The notes below the pieces were generated by a model. The model was not told the origin of the DNA. It did no database searches and saw nothing but the letters and a program-made list of their open reading frames with translations. Shown piece after piece: positions 9,502-17,902 of a stretch of 64,000 bases of DNA. Location: the NCBI RefSeq assembly GCF_030036535.1, contig NZ_CP080387.1, positions 2,352,501-2,416,500 on the forward strand, given 5' to 3'. The stretch's first letter is position 1, and each line of letters starts with the position of its first letter. Both the position numbers and the translations under genes were made by a program. The stretch comes from Agrobacterium cucumeris (GTDB taxonomy: Bacteria > Pseudomonadota > Alphaproteobacteria > Rhizobiales > Rhizobiaceae).

Positions 9502-9690
9502 ATGCAAAAGCAAGTTATTGAATTCGCTGGCGAACCCGTCGGCATCGTCATACCGGACAACGACCGGTTGAAGTTCATCGCGGTGAAGTTCCACGTTCAC
9601 GATCTGGACGAACAGAAGTTCGACAGTGCTGATGACGTGCGGATCGCAATCCGTGATCTCGTGCGCAACCGGAATCTGGCCGCGGCCTGA
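9502..9690 (+). CDS. Small conserved-looking hypothetical protein (62 aa)
   Basis: 62 residues starting MQKQVIEFAGEPVGIVIP and ending VRNRNLAAA, acidic in the middle (DLDEQKFDSADD). A ribosome site (cgggag) lies nine bases before the ATG, and a clear terminator follows 40 bp after the stop. The pattern (short beta-rich start, then an amphipathic helix DVRIAIRDLVRNRNL) suits a folded small protein. No function is recognised. It may share a transcript with the 30-codon ORF 71 bp upstream. Confidence 0.7.
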   Translation: MQKQVIEFAGEPVGIVIPDNDRLKFIAVKFHVHDLDEQKFDSADDVRIAIRDLVRNRNLAAA

Positions 9691-9732
9691 TGCGGGAAAA
9701 CTATCGCCCGCTCATTGAACCGTCAAAACCAG

Positions 9733-9780
9733 AGCGCGCCAAATATCGGACCCCAAATTGCGGGCCGATGGCGCGCTTTT
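9733..9780 (+). terminator. Terminator after the 62-residue gene
   Basis: AGCGCGCCA pairs with TGGCGCGCT; an inner ATCGG/CCGAT extends the stem, and TTTT follows. The remaining 180 bp up to the next gene (minus strand, ends at 9964) shows no other recognisable element. Confidence 0.75.
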
Positions 9781-9963
9781 ATTTTGCATGACAGTTTGCT
9801 GCAGGGTGTATCAAAACACTCCCATCCGCTGATCCGAAAAGCCCCGATAAGGCCTTCCCGTAAACAACACATCTAGATTCGATGAAGCGGCGCGCACCCC
9901 CGGGCAGCCCGACCACCGCCTTCACAGCGATGATATCCATGCATGCATGAATGCTTATCTGCG

Positions 9964-10206
9964 TCAGAACGCGGTGAAGGTCAGTGTCGTCAGCGAGCGG
10001 ACGATCCCTGGAATATTGACGATGTTCTGGTTGATGAACTTGCCAATATCCTCTTCCTGCGGAAGATAGATTTTCAGCAGCAGATCATATTCGCCGCTGG
10101 TGGAATAAAGCTCGGAAACCAGTTCGGTTTTATAGATGGCGTCGGCGACATCATAGGTCTTGCCGGGCTCACATTGAAGCTGAACAAAAATGGGCTTCAC
10201 GGACAT
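9964..10206 (-). CDS. Stand-alone Lrp/AsnC ligand-binding (RAM/ACT-like) domain protein
   Basis: 80 residues, MSVKPIFVQLQCEPGKTY to TTLTFTAF, matching only the C-terminal effector-binding RAM domain of Lrp/AsnC regulators. The GEYDLLLKIYL and LVSELYSTSG segments are typical. No helix-turn-helix precedes it, and the region upstream of the ATG is not coding for one, so it is a genuine single-domain protein. Such proteins oligomerise and bind amino acids, and may modulate full-length Lrp partners. Start: ATG at 10206, closely preceded by ggag; the longer reading at 10254 adds an unrelated N-terminus. Confidence 0.85.
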   Translation of the reverse strand: MSVKPIFVQLQCEPGKTYDVADAIYKTELVSELYSTSGEYDLLLKIYLPQEEDIGKFINQNIVNIPGIVRSLTTLTFTAF

Positions 10207-10303
10207 CTCCCGTATTGGAACTTTCGGTGTGTGGCATCTGGCGCCACGCGTCATGGCGCACTATTGGCTGAGCCGCAGCAGACTTGCAAGACCGCCCGCC
10301 GGT

Positions 10304-11218
10304 TTACGCCGAAAACGCTCCCGGCCCAATTGCCGCCTCGGCAACGATCCAGCGCCGGAAGCTCTCAAGCGGCGCATAACCGGCGCGATCAGGCATGCAG
10401 GCAAGGTAATAGGCCTCTTCGCTTTCCACTTCCCCCGCAACAGCCGCAACCAGACGCCCACTTCGCAACTCCTCCTCGATCATGAAGGAAGGAATGAGCG
10501 ATACGCCGAGCCCCGCACCTGCAGCTTCGGCAATGGTGGTGAACTGATCGAAGAGCATGCCGTGCACATTGTCAAAACGCACATCATGGCCGCGAAACCA
10601 TTGTTCCCAGGCATCCGGCCGTGTCGTCATGTGCAGCAGCGGCACCTGCAACAGATCGCCCGGCCTTGAAAGTTCATGGCGCTCCCTGAAGGCCGGGCTG
10701 CATACCGGAACGACCTTTTCCTGCATCAGGAAAACCAGCTCGGTGCCCGGCCAGTGTGGCAGACCGAAATGGATCGCCGCGTCGACGGTATCGGTCCGAA
10801 AATCGAACAGTGACGACCGCGTCAGAAGATTGACCGAAACACCCGGATGCCGGGCGATGAAATCGGGAAGGCGCGGCACGAGCCAGCGTGTGCCGAAGCT
10901 GGGCAGAACACCGAGATTGAGCGTGCCGCCATCCGGGTTGGCGCGCAGATTGAGCGAAGCGGTCGATATGCGCCGCAGGGCTTCGCGAATTTCCCGCGCA
11001 TAACCCTCCCCCGCCCTTGTCAGCCGGATCGTCTGCCGCTCGCGGAGAAACAGCGCCACGCCAAGTTGTTCTTCCAGCGCCAGGATTTGCCGGCTGACCG
11101 CGCCCTGCGTCAGGCCGAGTTCCCTCGCCGCAGCGGTAACGCTGCCCGCCCGCGAAGCGGCTTCGAAGGCCGCCAGCAGTGAAAGCGATGGCAGAAAACG
11201 GCGCGGCGGCAGAACCAT
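10304..11218 (-). CDS. LysR-family transcriptional regulator (GcvA-like)
   Basis: 304 aa. The N-terminal winged helix-turn-helix (about residues 8-68, FEAASRAGSVTAAARELGLT and QGAVSRQILALEEQLGVALF) is followed by a periplasmic-binding-like effector domain in the GcvA/AmpR subgroup (GTRWLVPRLPDFIARHPGV). It is divergent from the FAD amine oxidase gene with 130 bp between, so it probably regulates that gene and itself. The effector may be an amine or amino acid, by inference from the neighbour only. Confidence 0.92.
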   Translation of the reverse strand: MVLPPRRFLPSLSLLAAFEAASRAGSVTAAARELGLTQGAVSRQILALEEQLGVALFLRERQTIRLTRAGEGYAREIREALRRISTASLNLRANPDGGTLNLGVLPSFGTRWLVPRLPDFIARHPGVSVNLLTRSSLFDFRTDTVDAAIHFGLPHWPGTELVFLMQEKVVPVCSPAFRERHELSRPGDLLQVPLLHMTTRPDAWEQWFRGHDVRFDNVHGMLFDQFTTIAEAAGAGLGVSLIPSFMIEEELRSGRLVAAVAGEVESEEAYYLACMPDRAGYAPLESFRRWIVAEAAIGPGAFSA

Positions 11219-11348
11219 ATTCCCTCACGGAATGAACTCTTGACGATATGTCGATATTCAACAGGTGCGAGCGCTTGTAAAGTCTCATAAACAAGGGCTT
11301 GTCACTCATACGAAAAACAAATGAACTGGCCCGGAATATGGTGGAACG

Positions 11349-12632
11349 ATGTACAACGACCCCCGCTCGCACGGCCTCTGGGAAAAGACCGCGCCGCAGC
11401 CGCCCGTAACGCCCGCCTTGCAGGGCTCGGCGGTTGCCGATGTCGTCATTGTCGGTGGCGGTTTCACCGGGCAATCCGCCGCCCTGCATCTTGCTGAAAG
11501 AGGCGTGGACGTCGTCCTTCTCGAGGCTAAGGAAATCGGCTTCGGCGGCGCAGGCCGTAATGTCGGCCTCATCAATGGCGGCATGTGGGTCATGCCCAGG
11601 GAATTGCCGGGTGTACTGGGCGAGGTTTATGGGGAACGTCTTCTCGGCCTTCTGGGCGACGCGCCGCTGCTCGTCCGCACACTGGTGGAAAAACACGAGA
11701 TTCCCTGCGAGATCGAAAAAAACGGCACCTTACATTGCGCCGTCGGCGAGAAGGGCCTCACCGAAATTCGCGAGCGTTGTGAACAATGGGCTGCGAGGGG
11801 CGCGCCCGTGCGTGTTCTCGATGCCGATGAAACGGCAAGGCGCACCGGCAGCACGGCTTATTCCGGCTCTCTTCTGGACACCCGCGCCGGCACGATCCAG
11901 CCGCTTGCCTATGTTCGTGGTCTCGCCGCCGCAGCACAAAATGCAGGCGCGAGGCTGCACACCACAACCCCCGTAGTGGCGACCGAACGCAGCGGTGGAC
12001 AATGGGTGGTGAAGACGCAGCAGGGATCGGTAACCGCCAACTGGATCGTTGTGGCCACCGAAGCCTATAGCACCGGCCCGTGGCAGATTGTCCGTGACGA
12101 ACAGACCTACCTGCCCTATTTCAACTTCGCCACGAAGCCGCTCGGCGACAACCTTAAAAAAAGCATTTTACCGGGCCGTGAGGGCTGTTGGGATACGAAG
12201 GAAATCCTCTCATCCTTCCGCATGGACAACGCCGGCCGACTGGTGTTCGGCAGTGTCGGCGCCCTGCGTGGCACCGGCGCCGCCATTCACCGGGCCTGGG
12301 CGAAACGCTCACTGAAGCGGCTCTTCCCGCAGCTCGGGGATACGGAATTCGAATGTGAATGGTATGGCCAGATCGGCATGACCGACAATGCCGTGCCGCG
12401 CCTTCACAAATTCGCAGACAATGTCGTCGGCTTTTCAGGCTATAATGGCCGCGGTATCGCGCCCGGCACCGCCTTCGGTAAGGTAATTGCACAGCATATT
12501 CTGGGTGACATAACCGAAAGCGACCTGCCCCTGCCGATAACGGAACCCAAGGCACAGGCTTTCCGTGCGGTGAAGGAAGCTTACTACGAAGCGGGCGCAC
12601 AGATCGCCCATTTCGCCGGCGAACGTTTCTGA
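11349..12632 (+). CDS. FAD-dependent oxidoreductase of the DAO family (amine/gamma-glutamylputrescine oxidase-like)
   Basis: 427 aa flavoprotein. The dinucleotide fold is at the N-terminus with GGGFTG at residues 36-41 and a terminal Glu of the second strand (VVLLEAKE). The FGGAGRNVGLINGG segment and the C-terminal GFSGYNGRGIAPGTAFGK are typical of the OrdL/PuuB type that oxidises secondary amines or glutamylated polyamines. No signal peptide, so cytosolic. Single gene, divergent from a LysR regulator; the 207 bp downstream is the modABC promoter. The substrate cannot be assigned. Confidence 0.88.
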   Translation: MYNDPRSHGLWEKTAPQPPVTPALQGSAVADVVIVGGGFTGQSAALHLAERGVDVVLLEAKEIGFGGAGRNVGLINGGMWVMPRELPGVLGEVYGERLLGLLGDAPLLVRTLVEKHEIPCEIEKNGTLHCAVGEKGLTEIRERCEQWAARGAPVRVLDADETARRTGSTAYSGSLLDTRAGTIQPLAYVRGLAAAAQNAGARLHTTTPVVATERSGGQWVVKTQQGSVTANWIVVATEAYSTGPWQIVRDEQTYLPYFNFATKPLGDNLKKSILPGREGCWDTKEILSSFRMDNAGRLVFGSVGALRGTGAAIHRAWAKRSLKRLFPQLGDTEFECEWYGQIGMTDNAVPRLHKFADNVVGFSGYNGRGIAPGTAFGKVIAQHILGDITESDLPLPITEPKAQAFRAVKEAYYEAGAQIAHFAGERF

Positions 12633-12752
12633 TCGGATATGCGGGCAGTTATGCCTGCGATGTCGGGCACCGGTCCGAACATGACGAATGACAAATTTTC
12701 GAACTTTTTTCACTGACCGCGCCAGCCAAAGCTGCGGCCTTTTTCCCAACCC

Positions 12753-12820
12753 ATCGATATATTCTTGAAAATATAATGATTGCCCTATAGGCCTATCGAT
12801 ATATTCACCAGAATATCTCG
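12753..12820 (+). promoter_or_regulatory. Two ModE-like operators upstream of modA
   Basis: Box 1 (12753-12780) is ATCGATATAT-N7-AATATAATGAT; box 2 (12795-12820) is ATCGATATAT-N7-AATATCTCG. Both match the molybdate-repressor consensus, in which TATAT-like half-sites are separated by about seven bases. Their starts are 42 bp apart, four helical turns. They lie 20-90 bp before the modA start, and a ModE gene is at the end of the same locus. Molybdate-bound ModE repression is expected from the family. Confidence 0.8.
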
Positions 12821-12839
12821 AAACCGGGGGTAACAGACC

Positions 12840-13631
12840 ATGAGACTTTTGCGTCGCAGCTTCTTCAAAACCATTGCCGCCGCCACCTCCTTCTGGGTGG
12901 CAGCTTCCTTTGTGGGTGTTCCGGCCCATGCCGCCGAAAAAGTTACGGTCTTTGCTGCCGCGAGCATGAAAAACGCGCTCGACGCCATCAATGCCGAATG
13001 GGCAAAGGAAAGCGGCAACGAAGCGACCGTTTCTTATGCCGCAAGCTCCGCGCTCGCCAAGCAGATCGAGCAGGGCGCGCCGGCGGATATCTTCATTTCC
13101 GCTGACCTTGCATGGATGGACTATGTCGCCGAAAAGAAGCTGATCAACGCTGACAGCCGCTCCAATCTTCTCGGTAACCGCATCGTTCTCGTCGCTCCCG
13201 CAGACAAGGCAAAGCCGGTCGATATCAAGCAGGGCTTCGATCTTGCTGCTCTCGTGGGTGAAGGCCGTCTGGCCATGGGCGCGGTCGATTCCGTTCCCGC
13301 CGGCAAATACGGCAAGGCCGCTCTGGAAAAGCTCGGCGCCTGGTCTTCGGTTGAAAAGAAAGTCGCCGGCGCTGAAAGTGTGCGTGCCGCCCTGCTGCTC
13401 GTCTCGCGCGGTGAAGCACCCTACGGTATCGTTTACCAGACCGACGCAGCCGCTGATCCGGGCGTAACGATTGTCGGCACCTTCCCGGAAGACAGCCACC
13501 CGCCGATCATCTACCCGGTCGCCATTCTCTCAGAAGCAAAGTCCCCGGCAGCAAAGGCCTATCTGGACTTCCTGAAGTCGGCCAAGGCAACGCCCTTCTT
13601 CGAAAAGCAAGGCTTTACCGTTTTGAAATAA
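12840..13631 (+). CDS. modA: Molybdate ABC transporter, periplasmic binding protein
   Basis: High-affinity molybdate/tungstate receptor. N-terminal Sec signal peptide, MRLLRRSFFKTI then a hydrophobic stretch, probably cleaved after AHA around residue 31. The mature start EKVTVFAAASMKNALDAI and YAASSALAKQIEQGAPADIF supply the ligand-binding Ser/Ala residues typical of ModA. Later segments, FLKSAKATPFFEKQGFTVLK, are the ModA C-terminus. 263 aa is normal. First gene of modABC, with two ModE boxes before it and an RNA hairpin after it. Confidence 0.96.
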   Translation: MRLLRRSFFKTIAAATSFWVAASFVGVPAHAAEKVTVFAAASMKNALDAINAEWAKESGNEATVSYAASSALAKQIEQGAPADIFISADLAWMDYVAEKKLINADSRSNLLGNRIVLVAPADKAKPVDIKQGFDLAALVGEGRLAMGAVDSVPAGKYGKAALEKLGAWSSVEKKVAGAESVRAALLLVSRGEAPYGIVYQTDAAADPGVTIVGTFPEDSHPPIIYPVAILSEAKSPAAKAYLDFLKSAKATPFFEKQGFTVLK

Positions 13632-13641
13632 GCTTGTCTCA

Positions 13642-13661
13642 GGCCCACCTCCCGGTGGGCC
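13642..13661 (+). repeat. Intercistronic hairpin between modA and modB
   Basis: GGCCCACC and GGTGGGCC form a perfect 8-bp stem with a TCCC loop, 11 bp after the modA stop. There is no T-run, so it is more likely an mRNA-stabilising or partial attenuating hairpin that raises binding-protein expression relative to the permease genes. Confidence 0.65.
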
Positions 13662-13684
13662 ATGAAACTTGACGATTGCAGGAT

Positions 13685-14392
13685 ATGGCATTGCATTGGT
13701 GGACACTCAGCCCTGAAGAATGGACGGCGATCAGGCTCAGCCTGTGGGTTTCCTCCATCGCCATGCTTGCCAGCCTGCCTTTTGGCATTGCGGTGGCCGT
13801 GGCGCTCGCCCGCGGCCGCTTCTGGGGCAAATCGCTGCTGAACGGCATCGTCCATTTGCCGCTCATTCTGCCACCCGTCGTCACCGGTTTCCTGCTGCTC
13901 GTTCTCTTCGGCCGCAGGGGTGCCATCGGGCAATTTCTCGATACTTATTTCGGCATCGTCTTTTCCTTCCGCTGGACCGGTGCAGCGCTCGCCTGCGCCG
14001 TCATGGCCTTCCCGCTGATGGTGCGCTCCATCCGCCTCTCCATCGAGGCGGTGGACCGCAAGCTGGAAGAAGCAGCGGGTACCCTGGGGGCAAGCCCGTT
14101 CTGGGTGTTCCTCACCGTCACGCTCCCCCTGACACTCCCCGGCATCATCGCCGGCATGATCCTTGCTTTTGCCAAGGCCATGGGCGAATTCGGCGCGACC
14201 ATTACCTTCGTTTCAAACATTCCGGGCGAGACCCAGACGCTGTCCGCCGCCATCTACACCTTCACGCAGGTGCCCGGCGGCGATGCCGGTGCTTTGCGAC
14301 TGACCATCGTTTCCGTCGTGATTTCCATGCTCGCCTTGCTCGTCTCGGAGTTTCTGGCCCGTATCATTGGCAAACGGGTGAGCATGGAATGA
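13685..14392 (+). CDS. modB: Molybdate ABC transporter, permease
   Basis: Inner-membrane permease with about five or six TM helices. The EAA loop that contacts ModC is [15 protein letters not shown] (LEEAAGTLG motif), followed by [17 protein letters not shown] and [18 protein letters not shown], a ModB hallmark. I start at ATG 13685 ([13 protein letters not shown], 235 aa); a TTG at 13676 in frame is possible but lacks a better ribosome site. The stop overlaps the modC start by ATGA. Confidence 0.95.
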   Translation: MALHWWTLSPEEWTAIRLSLWVSSIAMLASLPFGIAVAVALARGRFWGKSLLNGIVHLPLILPPVVTGFLLLVLFGRRGAIGQFLDTYFGIVFSFRWTGAALACAVMAFPLMVRSIRLSIEAVDRKLEEAAGTLGASPFWVFLTVTLPLTLPGIIAGMILAFAKAMGEFGATITFVSNIPGETQTLSAAIYTFTQVPGGDAGALRLTIVSVVISMLALLVSEFLARIIGKRVSME

Positions 14393-15465
14393 CGCTTTCG
14401 GTCTCAACTCACCACCGCCTCGGCTCCTTCGAACTTGACGCGTCATTTGCCTCCGAAGGCGGCGTGACCGCACTCTTCGGGCGCTCCGGCTCCGGCAAGA
14501 CATCGATGATCCGCATCATTGCCGGCCTGCTGCGGCCAGATGAAGGAAAAGTCTCGCTCGACGGCGAAGTACTGGCCGATAGCGGAAACCGGCTGTTCCT
14601 GCCGGCCCACAGACGCCGTTTTGGTTATGTCTTTCAGGAAGCGCGGCTCTTCCCGCATCTCAGCGTGGCGCAGAACCTGAATTATGGCAGATGGTTCACC
14701 CCAGACAAAACGAAGGTCGCACACGATGACCGTATCGTCGACATGCTCGGCATCGGCCATCTCTTGCAGCGCCGTCCGAACAAACTCTCAGGCGGCGAAA
14801 AACAGCGTGTTGCCATCGGCCGCGCCTTGCTTTCTTCCCCCAGACTATTGCTGATGGACGAACCGCTCGCCTCGCTGGACGAACAGCGCAAGGCCGAGAT
14901 CATTCCCTACCTCGAACGGCTGCGCGACGAGACGAAAATTCCGATCGTCTATGTCAGCCATTCCATCCAGGAAGTCGCCCGCCTTGCCGACCGCATCGTG
15001 GTGATGAAAGACGGCAAGGTGGAGGCGCAGGGAAATGCGGCCGATGTGCTGGGGAGACCCGATTTCAGCAGCCATCTGGAGCGGCGGGAAGCGGGCAGCA
15101 TCCTGTCAGGGCACATCGAAAGCTTCGATGCACGGCACGGGCTTGCTGCCGTAAGGCTCAGCACAGCACTGCTTCAGGTTCCGGCAAAAATGGGAGCACC
15201 CGGCAACCCTGCACGGGTGCTGATACCGGCTCGCGATGTCATGCTGGCTTTGGTGAAACCCGAAGGCCTCAGCGCGCTCAACATTCTCGAAGGCCATATC
15301 GCAGATATCTCGGTCAGCGAGGACGGTATGGTGACGGTTCAGGTGGATTGCGGTGGCGATATCATCCAGTCGCGCATCACCGACCTCTCGCGAGAACGCC
15401 TGCAACTGGAGCCCGGCAAACCGATACATGCGATCATAAAATCGGCGGCTCTCGATCCCTATTGA
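14389..15465 (+). CDS. modC: Molybdate ABC transporter, ATP-binding protein
   Basis: 358 aa. ABC ATPase with Walker A GRSGSGKT (31-38), signature [15 protein letters not shown] and Walker [13 protein letters not shown]. After the ATPase domain the C-terminal third carries a mop-type molybdate-binding domain ([16 protein letters not shown] to [11 protein letters not shown]), as usual for ModC. The ATG overlaps the modB stop, so I reject the longer reading that runs back through modB. Its last 32 bp overlap the 3' end of modE on the other strand. Confidence 0.96.
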   Translation: MTLSVSTHHRLGSFELDASFASEGGVTALFGRSGSGKTSMIRIIAGLLRPDEGKVSLDGEVLADSGNRLFLPAHRRRFGYVFQEARLFPHLSVAQNLNYGRWFTPDKTKVAHDDRIVDMLGIGHLLQRRPNKLSGGEKQRVAIGRALLSSPRLLLMDEPLASLDEQRKAEIIPYLERLRDETKIPIVYVSHSIQEVARLADRIVVMKDGKVEAQGNAADVLGRPDFSSHLERREAGSILSGHIESFDARHGLAAVRLSTALLQVPAKMGAPGNPARVLIPARDVMLALVKPEGLSALNILEGHIADISVSEDGMVTVQVDCGGDIIQSRITDLSRERLQLEPGKPIHAIIKSAALDPY

Positions 15466-15829
15466 CGGCATCATCGGGATTGCGGTTGGCCTCCAGCCAC
15501 TCGATATCCTGACGCAAGACCTCGGTCATCCGCCTTTCCATGCCGCGATAGCGCTCAAGCAATTCTGTGCCGAAGGCAGTCAGCGCCGCGCCGCCACCCT
15601 GCTTGCCGCCGCGCTGGGATTCGATCACCGGCTGCATGAACATATGGTTCAGCGCATCGACCAGCAGCCATGCGCGGCGATAGGACATATCCATTGCCCG
15701 CCCGGCGGCCGAGATCGAGCCTGTCTCGGTGATCAACTCCATCAACTCGATCTTTCCGTGGCCCAGGCGCTCCCCAGGGGGGAAGTCAATGCGAAGGACG
15801 GGTTTCAGCGGTACTCTCGTTTCGTTCAT
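15434..15829 (-). CDS. modE: ModE-type molybdate regulator, DNA-binding domain only
   Basis: 131 aa winged helix-turn-helix protein: [18 protein letters not shown] then [21 protein letters not shown], followed by [21 protein letters not shown]. This matches the N-terminal domain of ModE. The two C-terminal molybdate-binding mop domains of E. coli ModE are absent, and the tail is only about 20 residues. Short ModE proteins are known in alphaproteobacteria; how molybdate is sensed is then unclear. Convergent with modC and overlapping it by 32 bp. Likely acts at the two boxes before modA. Confidence 0.9.
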   Translation of the reverse strand: MNETRVPLKPVLRIDFPPGERLGHGKIELMELITETGSISAAGRAMDMSYRRAWLLVDALNHMFMQPVIESQRGGKQGGGAALTAFGTELLERYRGMERRMTEVLRQDIEWLEANRNPDDAVNRDREPPIL

Positions 15830-15832
15830 CGC

Positions 15833-16837
15833 TTAACGGCCCTGCCCATGAAGATCGCGATAGGCCTTTTGTGCGCCCGCCACCGGCAGCGCCGTCGCCG
15901 CATGGACACCGCGCGCCACCGCCCGCGCCATCACGATTGTGGCGAGATAGCAGAGTTCGGCAAAATGAACGCCGCCTTCAAGCGGTTTGTCGCCGGTCGC
16001 AGCCGCGAACATGGTGTCGCCGTCGCTCGGCAAATGGGCAGGCAGAACCGCACGCGCCAGCCCGTCATGCGCCATGATGGAGAGGCGATGCGCCTGCGCC
16101 TTTGTAAGTGTCGCATCGGTCACGACAGCGCCGATGGTCGTCGCGGTGAGATTGACCCCCTTGAGCCGCAGCGCGGTATGGTCAGGTTCGAAACGTTCCG
16201 GAAAACCGCAATCGCCGAATTCGCCCTGCATTTCAAACGGCGCGGACCAGAAATGACGGCTTGTGCCAACAGTCGCGGAACCCAGCGCATTGACCGCGAC
16301 GATGGCCGCCACCTTATAGCCGCCGGAACTGATGGCGCTGGCCGAACCGAGGCCACCCTTGAAGGTGGCTGTCGTCGCGCCCGTTCCTGCGCCAACCGTT
16401 CCGAGTTCAAACGCCGCGCGGCCTGCCGCCTTGAAGGCCGCATATCCCATCTCGCGATAAGGCGAATGCAGGCCCCACTCCTTGTCGCCGCCGTTCAGCA
16501 GATCCATCAGGATCGCCTGCGGCACGATAGGCACGCGGGTGGAACCTACCTGCAACCCACGACCGATCTCACGCAACCCGGCCTGAACCCCGCCCGCCGC
16601 ATCCAGCCCGAAGGCCGAACCGCCGGAAAGTACCAGTGCATCCACGGTTTCCACCGTCATCGCCGGGTCCAAAAGGCCAGTATCGCGCCCGCCGGGCGCA
16701 CCGCCGAGAACCGAGCCGGAGGCAATGGCGGGCTTTTCGAAAACAATCGCCGTGACGCCGGAGCCGAGGGAGAGATCGGTGACATTGCCGACCGAAACGC
16801 CGTCGATATCCGTGAGAAGATTGTTGCGTGTCGCCAT
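15833..16837 (-). CDS. P1-family peptidase (DmpA/BapA-like aminopeptidase)
   Basis: 334 aa, N-terminal-nucleophile hydrolase that normally self-cleaves to expose a catalytic Ser/Thr and then removes N-terminal residues from peptides or amides. Family features are LTDIDGVSVGNVTDLSLGSG at the start, VLGGAPGGRDTGLLDP, ALVLSGGSAFGLDAAGG, and the cleavage region FKGGLGSAS, where the Ser after Gly is the likely nucleophile. I start at ATG 16837, with aaagggga upstream; the reading to 16885 lacks this. Four bp from the modE start, possibly cotranscribed with it; the P1 gene precedes modE on this strand. Confidence 0.88.
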   Translation of the reverse strand: MATRNNLLTDIDGVSVGNVTDLSLGSGVTAIVFEKPAIASGSVLGGAPGGRDTGLLDPAMTVETVDALVLSGGSAFGLDAAGGVQAGLREIGRGLQVGSTRVPIVPQAILMDLLNGGDKEWGLHSPYREMGYAAFKAAGRAAFELGTVGAGTGATTATFKGGLGSASAISSGGYKVAAIVAVNALGSATVGTSRHFWSAPFEMQGEFGDCGFPERFEPDHTALRLKGVNLTATTIGAVVTDATLTKAQAHRLSIMAHDGLARAVLPAHLPSDGDTMFAAATGDKPLEGGVHFAELCYLATIVMARAVARGVHAATALPVAGAQKAYRDLHGQGR

Positions 16838-16926
16838 GCCGTTCCCCTTTCCTCCCGGTATCCCGCCGCGGCCGGGCACTGTCAACGCAAAAAGGTGACA
16901 TGCCCCGCCTCTGGCAAAAGCCGCGA

Positions 16927-17700
16927 TCAGGAGAAAACCGCTGTCCCGATAACAGGTGTCGAGGGAACGGCCATATCCCGTGGTTCCAGCGGCCCGGACA
17001 GAAATGCCAAGTGGCCAGCCTCTATCGCACGGGCAAAAGCCTCCGCCATACCGACCGGTTCACGTGCCCCGGCAACCGCCGTATTGAGCAAAACGGCGTC
17101 ATAGCCAAGCTCCATCACCGTCACCGCATGTGACGGCCGGCCAATACCGGCATCGACGATCAGCGGCACATCGGGAAACCGCGCCCGCATCGATTTCAGT
17201 GCCGTCAAGTTAAGCGGTCCCATGGCGCTGCCGATCGGCGCGCACCAGGGCATCAGCACCCTGCAGCCGGCCTCCAGCAGCTTTTCGCCCACGACAACAT
17301 CATCAGTCGTATAGGGAAAGACCTCAAAACCCTCGTCACAGAGGATTTTTGCCGCCTCCACCAGCGCAAAGACATCCGGCTGCAAGGTATCGTGATGACC
17401 GATGACTTCCAGCTTGATCCAGTTGGTGCGAAACACCTCACGCGCCATCTTCGCCGTCAGCACCGCTTCCTTCACGGTGTGGCAACCGGCGGTATTGGGC
17501 AGGATATGGCGTTCCAGTTCGCGGATCAGCTCGAAAAACTGACCGCCTTGCTTGCCGCCCGCCATTTCCCGACGCAGCGAAATCGTCAGAATATCCGCAT
17601 TGCTGGCCCGCACCGCATCGGCAAGCACGGCGGGAGACGGATAACGCGCCGTACCGAGCAGAAGACGGGACGAGACCTCGCGGCCATAAAGCGTCAGCAT
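16927..17700 (-). CDS. thiG: Thiazole synthase
   Basis: 257 aa TIM-barrel enzyme that builds the thiazole phosphate of thiamin from deoxyxylulose phosphate, dehydroglycine (from ThiO) and ThiS-thiocarboxylate. The N-terminus is shorter than average, but [20 protein letters not shown] and the Schiff-base Lys region [13 protein letters not shown] are conserved, as are [11 protein letters not shown] and [12 protein letters not shown]. Last gene of the thiCOSG operon; thiE, which often follows, is not here, and the next gene is the P1 peptidase 90 bp on. Confidence 0.96.
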   Translation of the reverse strand: MLTLYGREVSSRLLLGTARYPSPAVLADAVRASNADILTISLRREMAGGKQGGQFFELIRELERHILPNTAGCHTVKEAVLTAKMAREVFRTNWIKLEVIGHHDTLQPDVFALVEAAKILCDEGFEVFPYTTDDVVVGEKLLEAGCRVLMPWCAPIGSAMGPLNLTALKSMRARFPDVPLIVDAGIGRPSHAVTVMELGYDAVLLNTAVAGAREPVGMAEAFARAIEAGHLAFLSGPLEPRDMAVPSTPVIGTAVFS

Positions 17701-17704
17701 GGCC

Positions 17705-17902
17705 TCAACCTCCCTGCATCGGCGAAAGGATTTCGACGCGGTCGAAAGCTTTCAGCAAATAATCGGCGCGCTCTTCCGAATGCACCAGATCGCCATTGAC
17801 CGCCGTCGCCAGCCACTCGCCCTCATATTCGAGGCTGGCAAGCAGGCCGGCCAGCGTCTCGGCGGCAAGATCAAGCTCGTCGCCATTCACCAGAAGTTTC
17901 AT
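17705..17902 (-). CDS. thiS: Thiamin biosynthesis sulfur carrier protein ThiS
   Basis: 65-residue ubiquitin-fold carrier, [12 protein letters not shown] to [11 protein letters not shown]. The C-terminal Gly-Gly, which becomes the thiocarboxylate, is intact. ATG at 17902 lies inside the end of thiO (32-bp overlap), and the stop is four bp before thiG. The open frame extends upstream, but that part is thiO read out of frame. Confidence 0.94.
   Translation of the reverse strand: MKLLVNGDELDLAAETLAGLLASLEYEGEWLATAVNGDLVHSEERADYLLKAFDRVEILSPMQGG

Noticed and set aside
13720..14388. N-terminal extension of modC across modB
   Set aside because: The extension is modB read in another frame; the ATG at 14389 overlaps the modB stop and starts a normal ModC.
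15644..17104. 486-codon plus-strand open frame
   Set aside because: Runs antisense to modE, the P1 peptidase and thiG, all with clear family motifs; no domain in the plus frame.
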